Source of the DNA: Rhodoferax sp. UBA6134
Lineage (GTDB): Bacteria; Pseudomonadota; Gammaproteobacteria; Burkholderiales; Burkholderiaceae_C
Reading direction: 5' to 3'
DNA length: 30,476 bases
Assembly (NCBI GenBank): GCA_002422455.1
Contig: DIVK01000110.1
Location: 206-30,681 of the forward strand
Every line of letters begins with the position of its first letter. Within the stretch, counting starts at the first letter, position 1. Positions 23,397 through 30,476 of this stretch are shown piece after piece. The notes beneath the pieces were generated by a model. It made no database searches, was not told the origin of the DNA, and saw only the letters and a program-made list of their open reading frames with translations. A program made the translations under genes and the position numbers.

Positions 23397-24368
23397 CTAC
23401 TTCGGGCCGGTCGGCTTGAGCCTGGCCCGGGGGTGCGCCGCGTCGTAGGCCTTGGCCAGGTGCTGAAAGTCGAGCCGGGTGTAGACCTGCGTGGTGCTGA
23501 TGCTGGCGTGCCCGAGCAGCTCCTGCACGGCGCGCAAATCACCGCTGGACTGCAGCAGATGGCTGGCAAACGAGTGCCGCAACATGTGCGGATGCACCGG
23601 CGTGGCCAGCCCCGCCTGCAGGCTGCGGCGCTTGAGGCGCTGCCAGATCGACTGGGCGCCCAGGCGCGTGCCGTTGCGCCCGACAAACAGAGCGGTCTGC
23701 GCTCCCAGCGCCCCCGCCGGATCGCGCAGCGCCAGCCAGTGCTGCAAGGCCTGCACCGCTTTGGCGCCCACCGGCACCGTGCGCCGCTTGGCGCCCTTGC
23801 CCAGCACGTGGGCTTCCCCCCCCTGCAAATCAACCCAGCCACGGGCCGTGGCGCTGGCCACCGCATCCAGCCCGGTCAGCTCAGCGACACGCAGGCCACC
23901 GCCATAGAGCAATTCGACCATGGCGGCATCGCGCACCTCCAGCCAGGGGTCGTTGCCGGCGCTGGTGAAGGCGGCCAGTTGTACGGCGTCATCCACACTC
24001 AGCGCCTTGGGCAGGGGCTTGCCCGCCTTGGGGGCGCGCACGTCCTGCACCGGGTTGCTGCTCACCCGCCCTTCGCGCCCCAGCCAGGTGTAAAAGCCGC
24101 GCCAGCCCGACAGGATCAGGGCAATGCCGCGCCCGCTGCGCCCGCCGCCATGCATGTGTGCAACCCAGCGCCGGATATGGGTGCTTTGAACCTGATCGAG
24201 TTCGACCCGGGCCTGCGCGGCGTAGTGGGCCAGTTTCTGCAAGTCCAGCGCATACAACTCCACAGTGCGCTGCGCCAATCGCTTTTCGACGCGCACGTGT
24301 TCGAGATAGCGCTGCGCCAGAAGTGGCACCCCCAGCACCCCCACGCTGGCAGTTGCGGACGCGCCCAT
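23397..24368 (-). CDS. xerC: Tyrosine recombinase XerC
   Basis: XerC acts with XerD at the chromosomal dif site to resolve dimers at division. The 323-residue protein has an N-terminal SAM-like DNA-binding domain (about 13-100) and a catalytic domain with R160 (GGGLRVAEL), K191 (GKGAKRRTVP), H261 and R264 (HPHMLRHSF), H287 (LGHASI) and the nucleophile Y296 (TTQVYTRLD). It sits between the DUF484 gene and rlmI, and the dapF-DUF484-xerC order is the well-known chromosomal setting of xerC. This argues against a phage or island integrase. Confidence 0.95.
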   Translation of the reverse strand: MGASATASVGVLGVPLLAQRYLEHVRVEKRLAQRTVELYALDLQKLAHYAAQARVELDQVQSTHIRRWVAHMHGGGRSGRGIALILSGWRGFYTWLGREGRVSSNPVQDVRAPKAGKPLPKALSVDDAVQLAAFTSAGNDPWLEVRDAAMVELLYGGGLRVAELTGLDAVASATARGWVDLQGGEAHVLGKGAKRRTVPVGAKAVQALQHWLALRDPAGALGAQTALFVGRNGTRLGAQSIWQRLKRRSLQAGLATPVHPHMLRHSFASHLLQSSGDLRAVQELLGHASISTTQVYTRLDFQHLAKAYDAAHPRARLKPTGPK

Positions 24369-24373
24369 GGTGC

Positions 24374-25060
24374 CTACCGTAGGCGCGACAACGCAGCGCT
24401 GGCCAACTCGGCAATGCGTTCCAGAAAGTCAGTGCCCATGGCACTGTTGAAGCGTGCCGCATCAGGTGACGCCAGCACCAACAGACCAAACGCGGGCTCC
24501 GCGCTGCGCATCGCCCCGGCGCGCAGGGGCAAAATCGCCAGTGAAATGGCCGCCTGTGCGTCGGGCAGCCAACTGACCGCCTCAAACCCGGTATTCACGC
24601 CACAAAAGGGCTCCGTCAGCGAGGAAGCGAACAGCTTGGCGTCGTCGCTCACTCCCTGGGCAAAATCAGCATGGGCAAACTGCGGCGCCACACCCCACAC
24701 CTTGATGCCGACCTGGGGCACCGAGAATTGCCCGGCAATCTCGCCCGCAATCTGACCGGGCAGGGCCAGCGGATCAGCCACCAGAAACAAACCGCGCGCC
24801 CAGCGCAGCAGCTTGTCGGCCAGCAGGACGTTCTCATTGCCATTGCGGATCATCTCCATCGTGCGTTGCTCAAGCACCTTGATCTTTTCGCGCAGCAGGC
24901 CCGCCTGGCGCTCTTGCAGGCTCACCGCCCTGCTGCTGTGCGGGCTGGTGAGCTGCACGGCGGCCAGCAGTTCGGCATGGCGCTCAAAAAAGTCGGGCGT
25001 ATTGGCCAGGTAGTTGGCAATGTCGTCTTCGGTGATGGGGTTGGTAAATGAGGTGGTCAT
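24374..25060 (-). CDS. DUF484 family protein
   Basis: This 228-residue protein starts MTTSFTNPITEDDIANYLANTPDFFERH, the usual DUF484 opening. A coiled-coil-like helix follows at about 45-75 (SLQERQAGLLREKIKVLEQR), then a GAF-like alpha/beta domain to the end. DUF484 proteins are almost always encoded next to xerC, and their function is not established. The ATG at 25060 overlaps the dapF stop as ATGA, and xerC starts 5 bp after its stop, so the three genes are probably co-transcribed. Confidence 0.93.
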   Translation of the reverse strand: MTTSFTNPITEDDIANYLANTPDFFERHAELLAAVQLTSPHSSRAVSLQERQAGLLREKIKVLEQRTMEMIRNGNENVLLADKLLRWARGLFLVADPLALPGQIAGEIAGQFSVPQVGIKVWGVAPQFAHADFAQGVSDDAKLFASSLTEPFCGVNTGFEAVSWLPDAQAAISLAILPLRAGAMRSAEPAFGLLVLASPDAARFNSAMGTDFLERIAELASAALSRLR

Positions 25061-25929
25061 AAGTTGTCGGTCAAGTCAATTTCGCCATGAAAAACCGTGG
25101 TGGCCGGCCCGGTCAGCATCACCGGCGCCGCCGCGCCCGCCCAGGAAATGGTCAATTTGCCGCCGCGCATCTGCACGTCCACCGTCTCGTCCAGCAGCCC
25201 GAGCCGGATGCCGGCCACCACGGCCGCGCAGGCACCGCTGCCGCAGGCCAGGGTTTCGCCCGCGCCGCGCTCAAACACGCGCAGGCGAATGTGGCAGCGG
25301 TCCACGATCTGCATGAAACCGGCATTCACCCGCCGCGGAAAGCAGGCATGTCTCTCAATCAGCGGTCCCTGGGCCAGCACCGGTGCCGTCTCCACGTCCG
25401 GCACCAGCTGCACGGCATGCGGGTTGCCCATGGACACCACCGCCACAAAAATCGTCGTCTGCGCGTGGTCCGCGAGGGTCAGCGGCCATGTTTGCCACTT
25501 GCCCGACACACAGGGCTGCAGATGGGCCGCATCGAACGGAATATCGGTCAGTTCGAACACCGGCGCCCCCATGTTCACGCTCACCCGGCCATCGGGAGTG
25601 AGCGTGGGCTCAATCACGCCGGCCCGGGTCTGCACCCGGATCGTGTCCCGGCGGGTCAGGCCCCGGTCGCGCACAAAGCGCGCGAAGCAGCGCGCGCCAT
25701 TGCCGCATTGCTCCACCTCGGTACCGTCGGCGTTGTGGATCACGTACTCAAAATCAATGCCCGGCGCCGGTGACGGGCGCACCGTCAGTATCTGGTCAGC
25801 GCCAACTCCAAAGTGGCGGTCGGCCAACAGACGGTACTGCGCACCGCTCAGGCCCAGCCGCTGTTCGGTCTCGTCCAGCATCACGAAGTCGTTGCCGGCG
25901 CCCTGCATTTTGGTGAAACTGATTCGCAT
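25057..25929 (-). CDS. dapF: Diaminopimelate epimerase
   Basis: DapF converts LL- to meso-diaminopimelate, the substrate of MurE and the precursor of lysine. The 290-residue protein starts MRISFTKMQGAGNDFVMLDE. Both catalytic cysteines are present: C75 in VEQCGNGARC and C229 in LACGSGACAA. I chose the ATG at 25929; the frame is open to 25974, but the family begins at MRISFTKM. The start codon lies in the arm of a perfect hairpin, and no ordinary ribosome site is visible. The gene is divergent from uup and overlaps the DUF484 start. Confidence 0.97.
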   Translation of the reverse strand: MRISFTKMQGAGNDFVMLDETEQRLGLSGAQYRLLADRHFGVGADQILTVRPSPAPGIDFEYVIHNADGTEVEQCGNGARCFARFVRDRGLTRRDTIRVQTRAGVIEPTLTPDGRVSVNMGAPVFELTDIPFDAAHLQPCVSGKWQTWPLTLADHAQTTIFVAVVSMGNPHAVQLVPDVETAPVLAQGPLIERHACFPRRVNAGFMQIVDRCHIRLRVFERGAGETLACGSGACAAVVAGIRLGLLDETVDVQMRGGKLTISWAGAAAPVMLTGPATTVFHGEIDLTDNL

Positions 25930-25949
25930 GCGGGGAATTATCCCCGCAT
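25928..25949 (-). promoter_or_regulatory. Hairpin enclosing the dapF start codon
   Basis: ATGCGGGGA (25928-25936) and TCCCCGCAT (25941-25949) are perfect inverted repeats around a 4-base loop. On the dapF strand the downstream arm includes the first two bases of the ATG. The loop region contains GATAAT (plus-strand 25937-25942), which resembles a -10 element seven bases before the start. So it could be a DNA promoter and operator element of a leaderless transcript, or an RNA hairpin limiting initiation. Confidence 0.45.
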
Positions 25950-25995
25950 CGGGCCGCTCAAGCGAGCACCGCAAAACAGCAAACGAAGGCGCGAC

Positions 25996-26008
25996 GGATA
26001 ATCCCCGC
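25996..26008 (+). promoter_or_regulatory. GATAAT element directly before uup
   Basis: GGATAATCCCCGC here is an inverted copy of GGATAATTCCCCGC at the dapF start (25930-25943), with one base less. The GATAAT (25997-26002) could be a -10 hexamer. Its expected transcription start falls within a few bases of the uup ATG (26012), and no Shine-Dalgarno sequence is seen. No good -35 is visible. Confidence 0.3.
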
Positions 26009-26011
26009 CAT

Positions 26012-27901
26012 ATGGCACTTATTACTTTTCTGAACGCCCAGCTCGCCTTTGGGCATGTGGCCTTGCTCGATCACACCGACTTCGCCCTTGAAACCGGCGA
26101 ACGCGTGGGCGTGATCGGCCGCAACGGCACGGGCAAAACCTCTTTTCTCAAGATATTGGCCGGACTGGAAAAAGCCGACGACGGCACCTTGCAGTTGCAA
26201 CAAAACCTGCGCCTGGCTTATGTCGCCCAGGAGCCGGTGCTCGACCAGAATGCTACCGTTTTTGAAGCGACCAGCACCGGTATTTCCGGGGTTATCGCCC
26301 TCATTGAGCAGTATTGCGAAGGCGTGGGCGACCTGGACGCCCTGCAAAGCGCGATCGAAGCGCAAGACGGCTGGAACTGGGAGCAGCGGGTGACGCAGAC
26401 CCTGCACCGCCTGCACCTGGACGAGAACGCGCGCATCAGCACGCTCTCGGGCGGCACCAAAAAACGGGTGGCCCTGGCGCAGGCCCTGGTCGCGCAGCCC
26501 GACGTGCTGCTGCTGGACGAACCCACCAACCATCTGGACCTGGATTCCATCGAATGGCTGGAAGACCTGCTGATCGCGTTCAAGGGCAGCGTGGTCACCA
26601 TCACCCATGACCGGACTTTCCTGGACCGGGTGGCGACGCGCATCGTGGAACTTGACCGGGGCAAACTGCGCTCTTATCCCGGAAATTTTGCGCAATACCT
26701 GGTTCTGAAAGAGGATCAAATTGCGCAGGAAGCGGTGGTCAGCGCCAAGGCCGACAAGCTGCTGGCGCAGGAAGAAATCTGGATCCGCAAGGGCGTCGAG
26801 GCCCGGCGCACCCGCAGTCAAAGCCGCATCGTGCGCCTGCAAAACCTGCGTGCCAGCCACCGGGCGCGCCGCGAAGCAGTTGGCAATGTGCGCATGGACG
26901 TGGCCTCTGGCGCACTGGGCGGCAAGCTGGTGGCCGAATTGACGCAGGCTTGCAAGGCTTTCGGCGACAAAGTCATCATCAAGGACTTCAGTGCCACCAT
27001 CATGCGTGGCGACAAGATTGGCCTGCTGGGGCCCAACGGGGCGGGCAAGACCACCCTGCTCAAGCTCATTTTGGGTGAACTGCAACCGGACAGCGGCAAG
27101 GTCCGGCAAGGCGCAAATCTGCAGGTGGCCTACTTCGACCAGATGCGCAACGCGCTGGACCTGGACGCCACGCTGGAGGACTTCATCAGTCCGGGCAGCG
27201 AGTGGATCGAGATCGGCAGCCAGCGCAAACACGTCAAAAGCTATCTGGGCGACTTCCTGTTCTCGCCGGCGCGCGCCAACTCCCCGGTGCGCTCACTGTC
27301 CGGTGGCGAGCGCAACCGCCTGCTGCTGGCACGCCTGTTTGCCCGGCCGGCCAATGTGCTGGTGCTGGACGAGCCCACCAACGACCTGGACATCGAGACC
27401 CTGGAGTTGCTGGAGGAATTGCTGCAAAGCTACGAGGGAACCGTATTTCTGGTCAGCCATGACCGTACCTTTCTCGACAACGTGGTGACGAGCACGATCG
27501 CGTGCGAAGGCAACGGTTTGTGGCGCGAATATGAGGGCGGCATTCAGGACTGGCTGACGCAATCCAGACGCAGCAAGGAGATCGAGCTTGCGGCCAGCTC
27601 GACCGCGGCAGCCCCTCAGCCAACGGGCGCCAGGGGCAAGAACGACAACAAGGCGGCCGACCTCAAAAAAGCGGCAGCGACCAAAAAGCTCGGCCACAGG
27701 GAACAACGCGAACTCGAGGGCTTGCCGGCCAGAATCGAGACACTGGAACAGGAACAGGCGGCGCTGCGGGTCACACTGGCCGACGCCAGCCTCTATGCCA
27801 AAGACCCTGCCCGGGCCAGCGAACTCTACCAGCGGGACGCGGCCATCGAAGAAGAAATGCTGACGGCGCTCGCCCGCTGGGAGGCGCTCTCGACCGCCTG
27901 A
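26012..27901 (+). CDS. uup: ABC-F family ATPase, Uup-like
   Basis: ABC-F proteins bind the ribosome or DNA structures and carry no membrane domain. Uup itself affects transposon excision, ribosome assembly and branched DNA. The 629-residue protein has two ATPase modules: Walker A GRNGTGKT (36-43) with LSGGTKKRVALAQAL and LLLDEPTNHLD, then GPNGAGKTT with LSGGERNRLLLARLF and LVLDEPTNDLD. A linker of arginine-rich helices lies between them. The C-terminal 70-80 residues form a Uup-type coiled coil (KLGHREQRELEGLPARIETL). I chose ATG at 26012; the frame is open far upstream but that part is antisense to dapF. It is the only plus-strand gene. Confidence 0.93.
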   Translation: MALITFLNAQLAFGHVALLDHTDFALETGERVGVIGRNGTGKTSFLKILAGLEKADDGTLQLQQNLRLAYVAQEPVLDQNATVFEATSTGISGVIALIEQYCEGVGDLDALQSAIEAQDGWNWEQRVTQTLHRLHLDENARISTLSGGTKKRVALAQALVAQPDVLLLDEPTNHLDLDSIEWLEDLLIAFKGSVVTITHDRTFLDRVATRIVELDRGKLRSYPGNFAQYLVLKEDQIAQEAVVSAKADKLLAQEEIWIRKGVEARRTRSQSRIVRLQNLRASHRARREAVGNVRMDVASGALGGKLVAELTQACKAFGDKVIIKDFSATIMRGDKIGLLGPNGAGKTTLLKLILGELQPDSGKVRQGANLQVAYFDQMRNALDLDATLEDFISPGSEWIEIGSQRKHVKSYLGDFLFSPARANSPVRSLSGGERNRLLLARLFARPANVLVLDEPTNDLDIETLELLEELLQSYEGTVFLVSHDRTFLDNVVTSTIACEGNGLWREYEGGIQDWLTQSRRSKEIELAASSTAAAPQPTGARGKNDNKAADLKKAAATKKLGHREQRELEGLPARIETLEQEQAALRVTLADASLYAKDPARASELYQRDAAIEEEMLTALARWEALSTA

Positions 27902-27928
27902 CTCAGACCCGGTAGCGGTCGGTGGCGC
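27884..27928. terminator. Stem-loop spanning the uup and cheB stop codons
   Basis: CGACCGC (27891-27897) pairs with GCGGTCG (27915-27921) around a 17-base loop that holds both stop codons. After a wobble/mismatch/wobble step, GCGC at 27884-27887 pairs with GCGC at 27925-27928. The two genes converge with only 1 bp between their stops, so any bidirectional terminator must lie in coding sequence. There is no T-run, so this is a weak candidate. Confidence 0.35.
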
Positions 27929-28991
27929 TGCTCAAACGGGTAATCAGTGCGGGCGCGATCTGGGTGAGGGGCAGCACTTCGTCCGCGGCGCCATGCAAAA
28001 TCGCCTCGCGCGGCATGCCGAACACGATGCAGGAGGCCTCGTCCTGCACGTAGTTGTAACTGCCAGCGTCCTTCATTTCGCGCATGGCCCGGGCGCCATC
28101 GCCTCCCATGCCGGTCAGCATGACACCCAACGCATTGCGACCCACCACGCTGGCAACCGACTTGAACAACACTTCGACGGAAGGCTTGTGCCGGTTGACC
28201 GGCTCACCGTCTTCAACGACCGCCACATAATTGGCGCCGCTGCGCCCTACCCGGAACTGCTTGCCGCCGGGCGCAATGTAAGCGTGCCCGGGCAAAATCC
28301 GCTCGCCGTTCACGGCCTCCTGAACCGTGAGCCGGCACAGGCTGTTCAGACGTGCGGCAAAACTGGTGGTAAATCCGGGCGGCATGTGCTGGGTGATCAC
28401 GATGCCTGGCGAGTCCGCCGGCAGGTTCGTCAAGACCTCCTTGATAGCCTCCGTGCCCCCGGTCGAGGCGCCAATGCAGATCAATTTTTCTGTGGAAACC
28501 CGTCCGATCGAGCTCACCGGGGCGCGCGCGGAACCTGACGCGCCTGCCACCGCGGCGTCCGAAGGCGGCAGCACTGGCGCACGCCTGATGTGGGCGGCAG
28601 CGGCAATGCGAACCTTCTCCACAATCTGGATCGACAATTCGTTCAAACCGTCGGCCACGCCGATTCTGGGCTTGGCCACAAAGTCAACCGCGCCCAACTC
28701 CAGCGCCTTCATCGTGACCTCCGCCCCCCGCTCGGTCAGGGTCGAAATCATGAGCACCGGCATGGGGCGCAAGCGCATGAGCCGTCCCAGAAAGTCGATG
28801 CCATCCATGCGCGGCATTTCGATATCCAGCGTAATGACATCGGGATTCAATTCGCGAATCATCTCTCGGGCAATCAGCGGATCATTGGCCGTGCCAACGC
28901 ATTCCATGTCTTTTTGCCGGTTGATGATCCCGGCCAGCAAGCTGCGCACCAAAGCCGAATCGTCCACCACCAGCACTCGAATCTTCTTCAA
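27903..28991 (-). CDS. cheB: CheB, chemotaxis methylesterase/glutamine deamidase
   Basis: CheB removes methyl groups from receptor glutamates and deamidates glutamines, and is activated by CheA phosphorylation. The 362-residue protein has a receiver domain (about 1-125) with D10/D11 and the phospho-acceptor D56 (VITLDIEMPRMDG), a linker of about 45 residues, then the esterase domain with the catalytic triad S176 (GASTGGTEA), H202 (QHMPPGFT) and D298 (GMGGDGA). I chose TTG at 28991, which has GAGGA seven bases upstream overlapping the cheD stop and gives the standard MKKIRVLVVDDSA start. The frame is open further upstream but overlaps cheD. Confidence 0.96.
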   Translation of the reverse strand: MKKIRVLVVDDSALVRSLLAGIINRQKDMECVGTANDPLIAREMIRELNPDVITLDIEMPRMDGIDFLGRLMRLRPMPVLMISTLTERGAEVTMKALELGAVDFVAKPRIGVADGLNELSIQIVEKVRIAAAAHIRRAPVLPPSDAAVAGASGSARAPVSSIGRVSTEKLICIGASTGGTEAIKEVLTNLPADSPGIVITQHMPPGFTTSFAARLNSLCRLTVQEAVNGERILPGHAYIAPGGKQFRVGRSGANYVAVVEDGEPVNRHKPSVEVLFKSVASVVGRNALGVMLTGMGGDGARAMREMKDAGSYNYVQDEASCIVFGMPREAILHGAADEVLPLTQIAPALITRLSSATDRYRV

Positions 28992-29001
28992 CTCAACATC
29001 C

Positions 29002-29709
29002 TCAAAACAAGTCCACCGAACCGCCCGAAGTCGCCTTGACAACAGTGGCCGCATTGCCTTTTCGCTCCTCCACAACCAACGTTTCGGGATGCGTATGGGC
29101 CAGACGCTTGACCAGCGCCTTGCCAGAGGCCGGAAAAAAACAGACCTTGCGCGGGTGAATGTCCAGCACGTCCTGCGACACCACCGGAATACGTTCCGTG
29201 GCAAGGTACTCAAAAACAAACTTGGTATTGCGCTCGCCCACATTCAGGGTGGTGAATCCCGCCATGACCTGCGCCCCGCCAAATACTTTGGCCTGCATCG
29301 ACTCGCGACGGGCGCCTTTTTTCAGCATCTCGTTGATCAGCAGCTCCATGGCATAGGAGCCGTACCGGCCGCCACCGTCGATGCTATCGCCGTCGGGGAG
29401 CATGAAGTGATTCATTCCCCCCACGCGCGCCCGGCCATCCCAGAGACAAGCCGCAATGCATGAGCCCAAAACGGTCATGATGACCAAGTCATCACCGGAG
29501 ACAAAGTACTCGCCCGGCAATACTTTTACCGTGTCATAGTGAAAATGGTGGTCGTTGTAAAAAAATGAAGCTTCGCCGGGACTGCGGGGCTGTGCCTTGA
29601 GCTGATCCACGCGCGACACCCGTCCTCCCGCCAGAACCCTGGGAGCGACGGGGGCGGCTGTGGCGGAACGGATTGACGAAGCACCCAGACCCGATGGAGA
29701 CAAATTCAT
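29002..29709 (-). CDS. cheD: CheD, chemoreceptor glutamine deamidase
   Basis: CheD deamidates selected receptor glutamines and in some species acts with CheC. The 235-residue protein has an N-terminal extension of about 45 residues that looks disordered, then the CheD fold with the catalytic C84 (VLGSCIAACLWD) and H101 (GGMNHFMLP), followed by FGGAQVMAGF and VGERNTKFV. The ATG at 29709 has AAGGA close upstream. It lies between cheR and cheB, the usual cheR-cheD-cheB order of betaproteobacteria. Confidence 0.96.
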   Translation of the reverse strand: MNLSPSGLGASSIRSATAAPVAPRVLAGGRVSRVDQLKAQPRSPGEASFFYNDHHFHYDTVKVLPGEYFVSGDDLVIMTVLGSCIAACLWDGRARVGGMNHFMLPDGDSIDGGGRYGSYAMELLINEMLKKGARRESMQAKVFGGAQVMAGFTTLNVGERNTKFVFEYLATERIPVVSQDVLDIHPRKVCFFPASGKALVKRLAHTHPETLVVEERKGNAATVVKATSGGSVDLF

Positions 29710-29750
29710 GCGTTCCTTGCAGTCAATTGAAACAGTACGGTCCGGGAAAT

Positions 29751-30476
29751 CTAACGCCGCTCATAGACGGTCTTGCCGCGCAGAACAAACAAATCCTTCG
29801 ACTCGCTGAAGTTTTCCGCATGCCCCACAAACAACAAGCCACCCGGCACCATCACGCGATGAATACGCTCCAGCACCTTGCGCTGGGTTGCGGCATCAAA
29901 GTAGATCATGACATTGCGGCAGAAGACAACATCAAACGGCTCCCGAAATGGCCAGTCATCCCGGATCAGGTTCACGCTGATGAAGTCAATCATGCGCTGC
30001 AATTCGGGCTTGACGCGGGTCATGCCTTCATTCGCACCTTTGCCACGCAGAAAAAAGCGCTGCATGCGCTCCTCACCGAGGCCCTTGAGCCCCTCCAGCC
30101 GGTAAATGCCCTGCGCGGCGGTCGCCAGCACCTTGGAGTCAATGTCACTGGCCGTCAGGGCCACATTGGCACGAGTACCCAGCGCCTCCAAAGCCGTCAT
30201 GACAATGGAATAAGGTTCCTCCCCCGTCGATGCTGCGTTGCACCAGACGCGCCAGGCGCTCCCCGCCGGCCTGGATTGCAAATAGCTGGCAAAAATTTCG
30301 AAGTGGTGCTGTTCGCGAAAAAAAGACGTCAGATTCGTGGTCAGGGCATTGACGAACTCCTGCCATTCAGGACCGTCATGCCGCTCCAGCCAACTCAGGT
30401 AATCCTTGAAGGACTGATGCCCGGTGTCGCGCAGGCGCCGTGACAAACGGCTGTACACCATGGCGTGCTTGCCATC
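29751..30476 (-). CDS. cheR: CheR, chemotaxis receptor methyltransferase (partial, N-terminus beyond right edge)
   Basis: CheR methylates receptor glutamates using S-adenosylmethionine. The frame continues without a stop to the window edge; the first visible codons read DGKHAMVYSRLSRRLR, an internal part of the CheR N-terminal domain, so the ATG at 30461 is not the true start. Visible motifs are FVNALTTNLTSFFRE, VWCNAASTGEEPYSIVM (SAM site), LTASDIDSKVLATAAQGIY and FDVVFCRNVMIYFD. About 241 codons are present of a usual 270-290. The stop is TAG, and cheD starts 41 bp downstream. Confidence 0.96.
   Translation of the reverse strand, partial: DGKHAMVYSRLSRRLRDTGHQSFKDYLSWLERHDGPEWQEFVNALTTNLTSFFREQHHFEIFASYLQSRPAGSAWRVWCNAASTGEEPYSIVMTALEALGTRANVALTASDIDSKVLATAAQGIYRLEGLKGLGEERMQRFFLRGKGANEGMTRVKPELQRMIDFISVNLIRDDWPFREPFDVVFCRNVMIYFDAATQRKVLERIHRVMVPGGLLFVGHAENFSESKDLFVLRGKTVYERR

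Noticed and set aside
23397..24368. Tyrosine recombinase as a marker of an integrated element
   Set aside because: It is in the standard dapF-DUF484-xerC setting, with no att-like repeats, tRNA gene or phage genes nearby, so it is housekeeping XerC.
25097..26011. Open frame extending the uup gene about 305 codons upstream (a 934-codon frame)
   Set aside because: This part is antisense to dapF and has no family similarity; the ABC-F protein begins MALITFLNAQ at 26012.
29002..29243. CheB N-terminal extension from 29243
   Set aside because: It would lie wholly over cheD in another frame; a TTG start with GAGGA seven bases upstream gives the normal CheB start.

Overview
The window is GC-rich chromosomal DNA from a betaproteobacterium, most likely order Burkholderiales and family Comamonadaceae (Rhodoferax/Polaromonas-like). 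This rests on the gene order, the style of the proteins (for example the single-cysteine DksA and the MEQFHG-TTI start of HslV) and the codon use. It is inference, since no database was searched. Everything is coded on the minus strand, read right to left, except one ABC-F gene.

Left half (1-15.9 kb): an almost complete dcw (division and cell wall) cluster in the canonical order mraZ-rsmH-ftsL-ftsI-murE-murF-mraY-murD-ftsW-murG-murC-ddl-ftsQ-ftsA. ftsA runs off the left edge and ftsZ is expected just beyond. Most junctions are 1-4 bp stop/start overlaps (ATGA, GTGA or TGATG), so the block looks like one translationally coupled operon. It makes lipid II (MurC/D/E/F, Ddl, MraY, MurG) and the septal machinery that uses it (FtsW, FtsI, FtsL, FtsQ, FtsA). 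Two things break the pattern. A 50-bp palindromic repeat is inserted in frame near the 5' end of ddl. A 191-bp tandem duplication separates ftsW from murG, and inside it lies a 64-codon ORF with ATGA overlaps on both sides.

Upstream of mraZ (15.86-16.15 kb) is a dense control region. It has four AGTGC/G boxes at an exact 10-bp period (likely MraZ sites), a 16-bp perfect palindrome of LacI-operator type, and a weak promoter candidate touching both.

Middle (16.1-23.3 kb): hslU and hslV (ATP-dependent protease), a large protein with a C-terminal STAS-like domain, a DksA-family protein with a long Ala/Lys/Pro-rich N-terminal extension and a degenerate zinc finger, a COG0523/CobW-type GTPase with a His-rich loop, and rlmI.

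Right part (23.4-30.5 kb): xerC, a DUF484 gene and dapF form a coupled minus-strand group. dapF is divergent from a plus-strand uup-like ABC-F gene across 82 bp. uup converges on the chemotaxis genes cheB-cheD-cheR with a 1-bp gap, and cheR runs off the right edge.

I did not find tRNA or rRNA genes, insertion sequences, prophage genes, CRISPR arrays or an obvious new multigene system. The most unusual local structures are the ftsW-murG duplication, the ddl insertion, the mraZ control region and the DksA extension.
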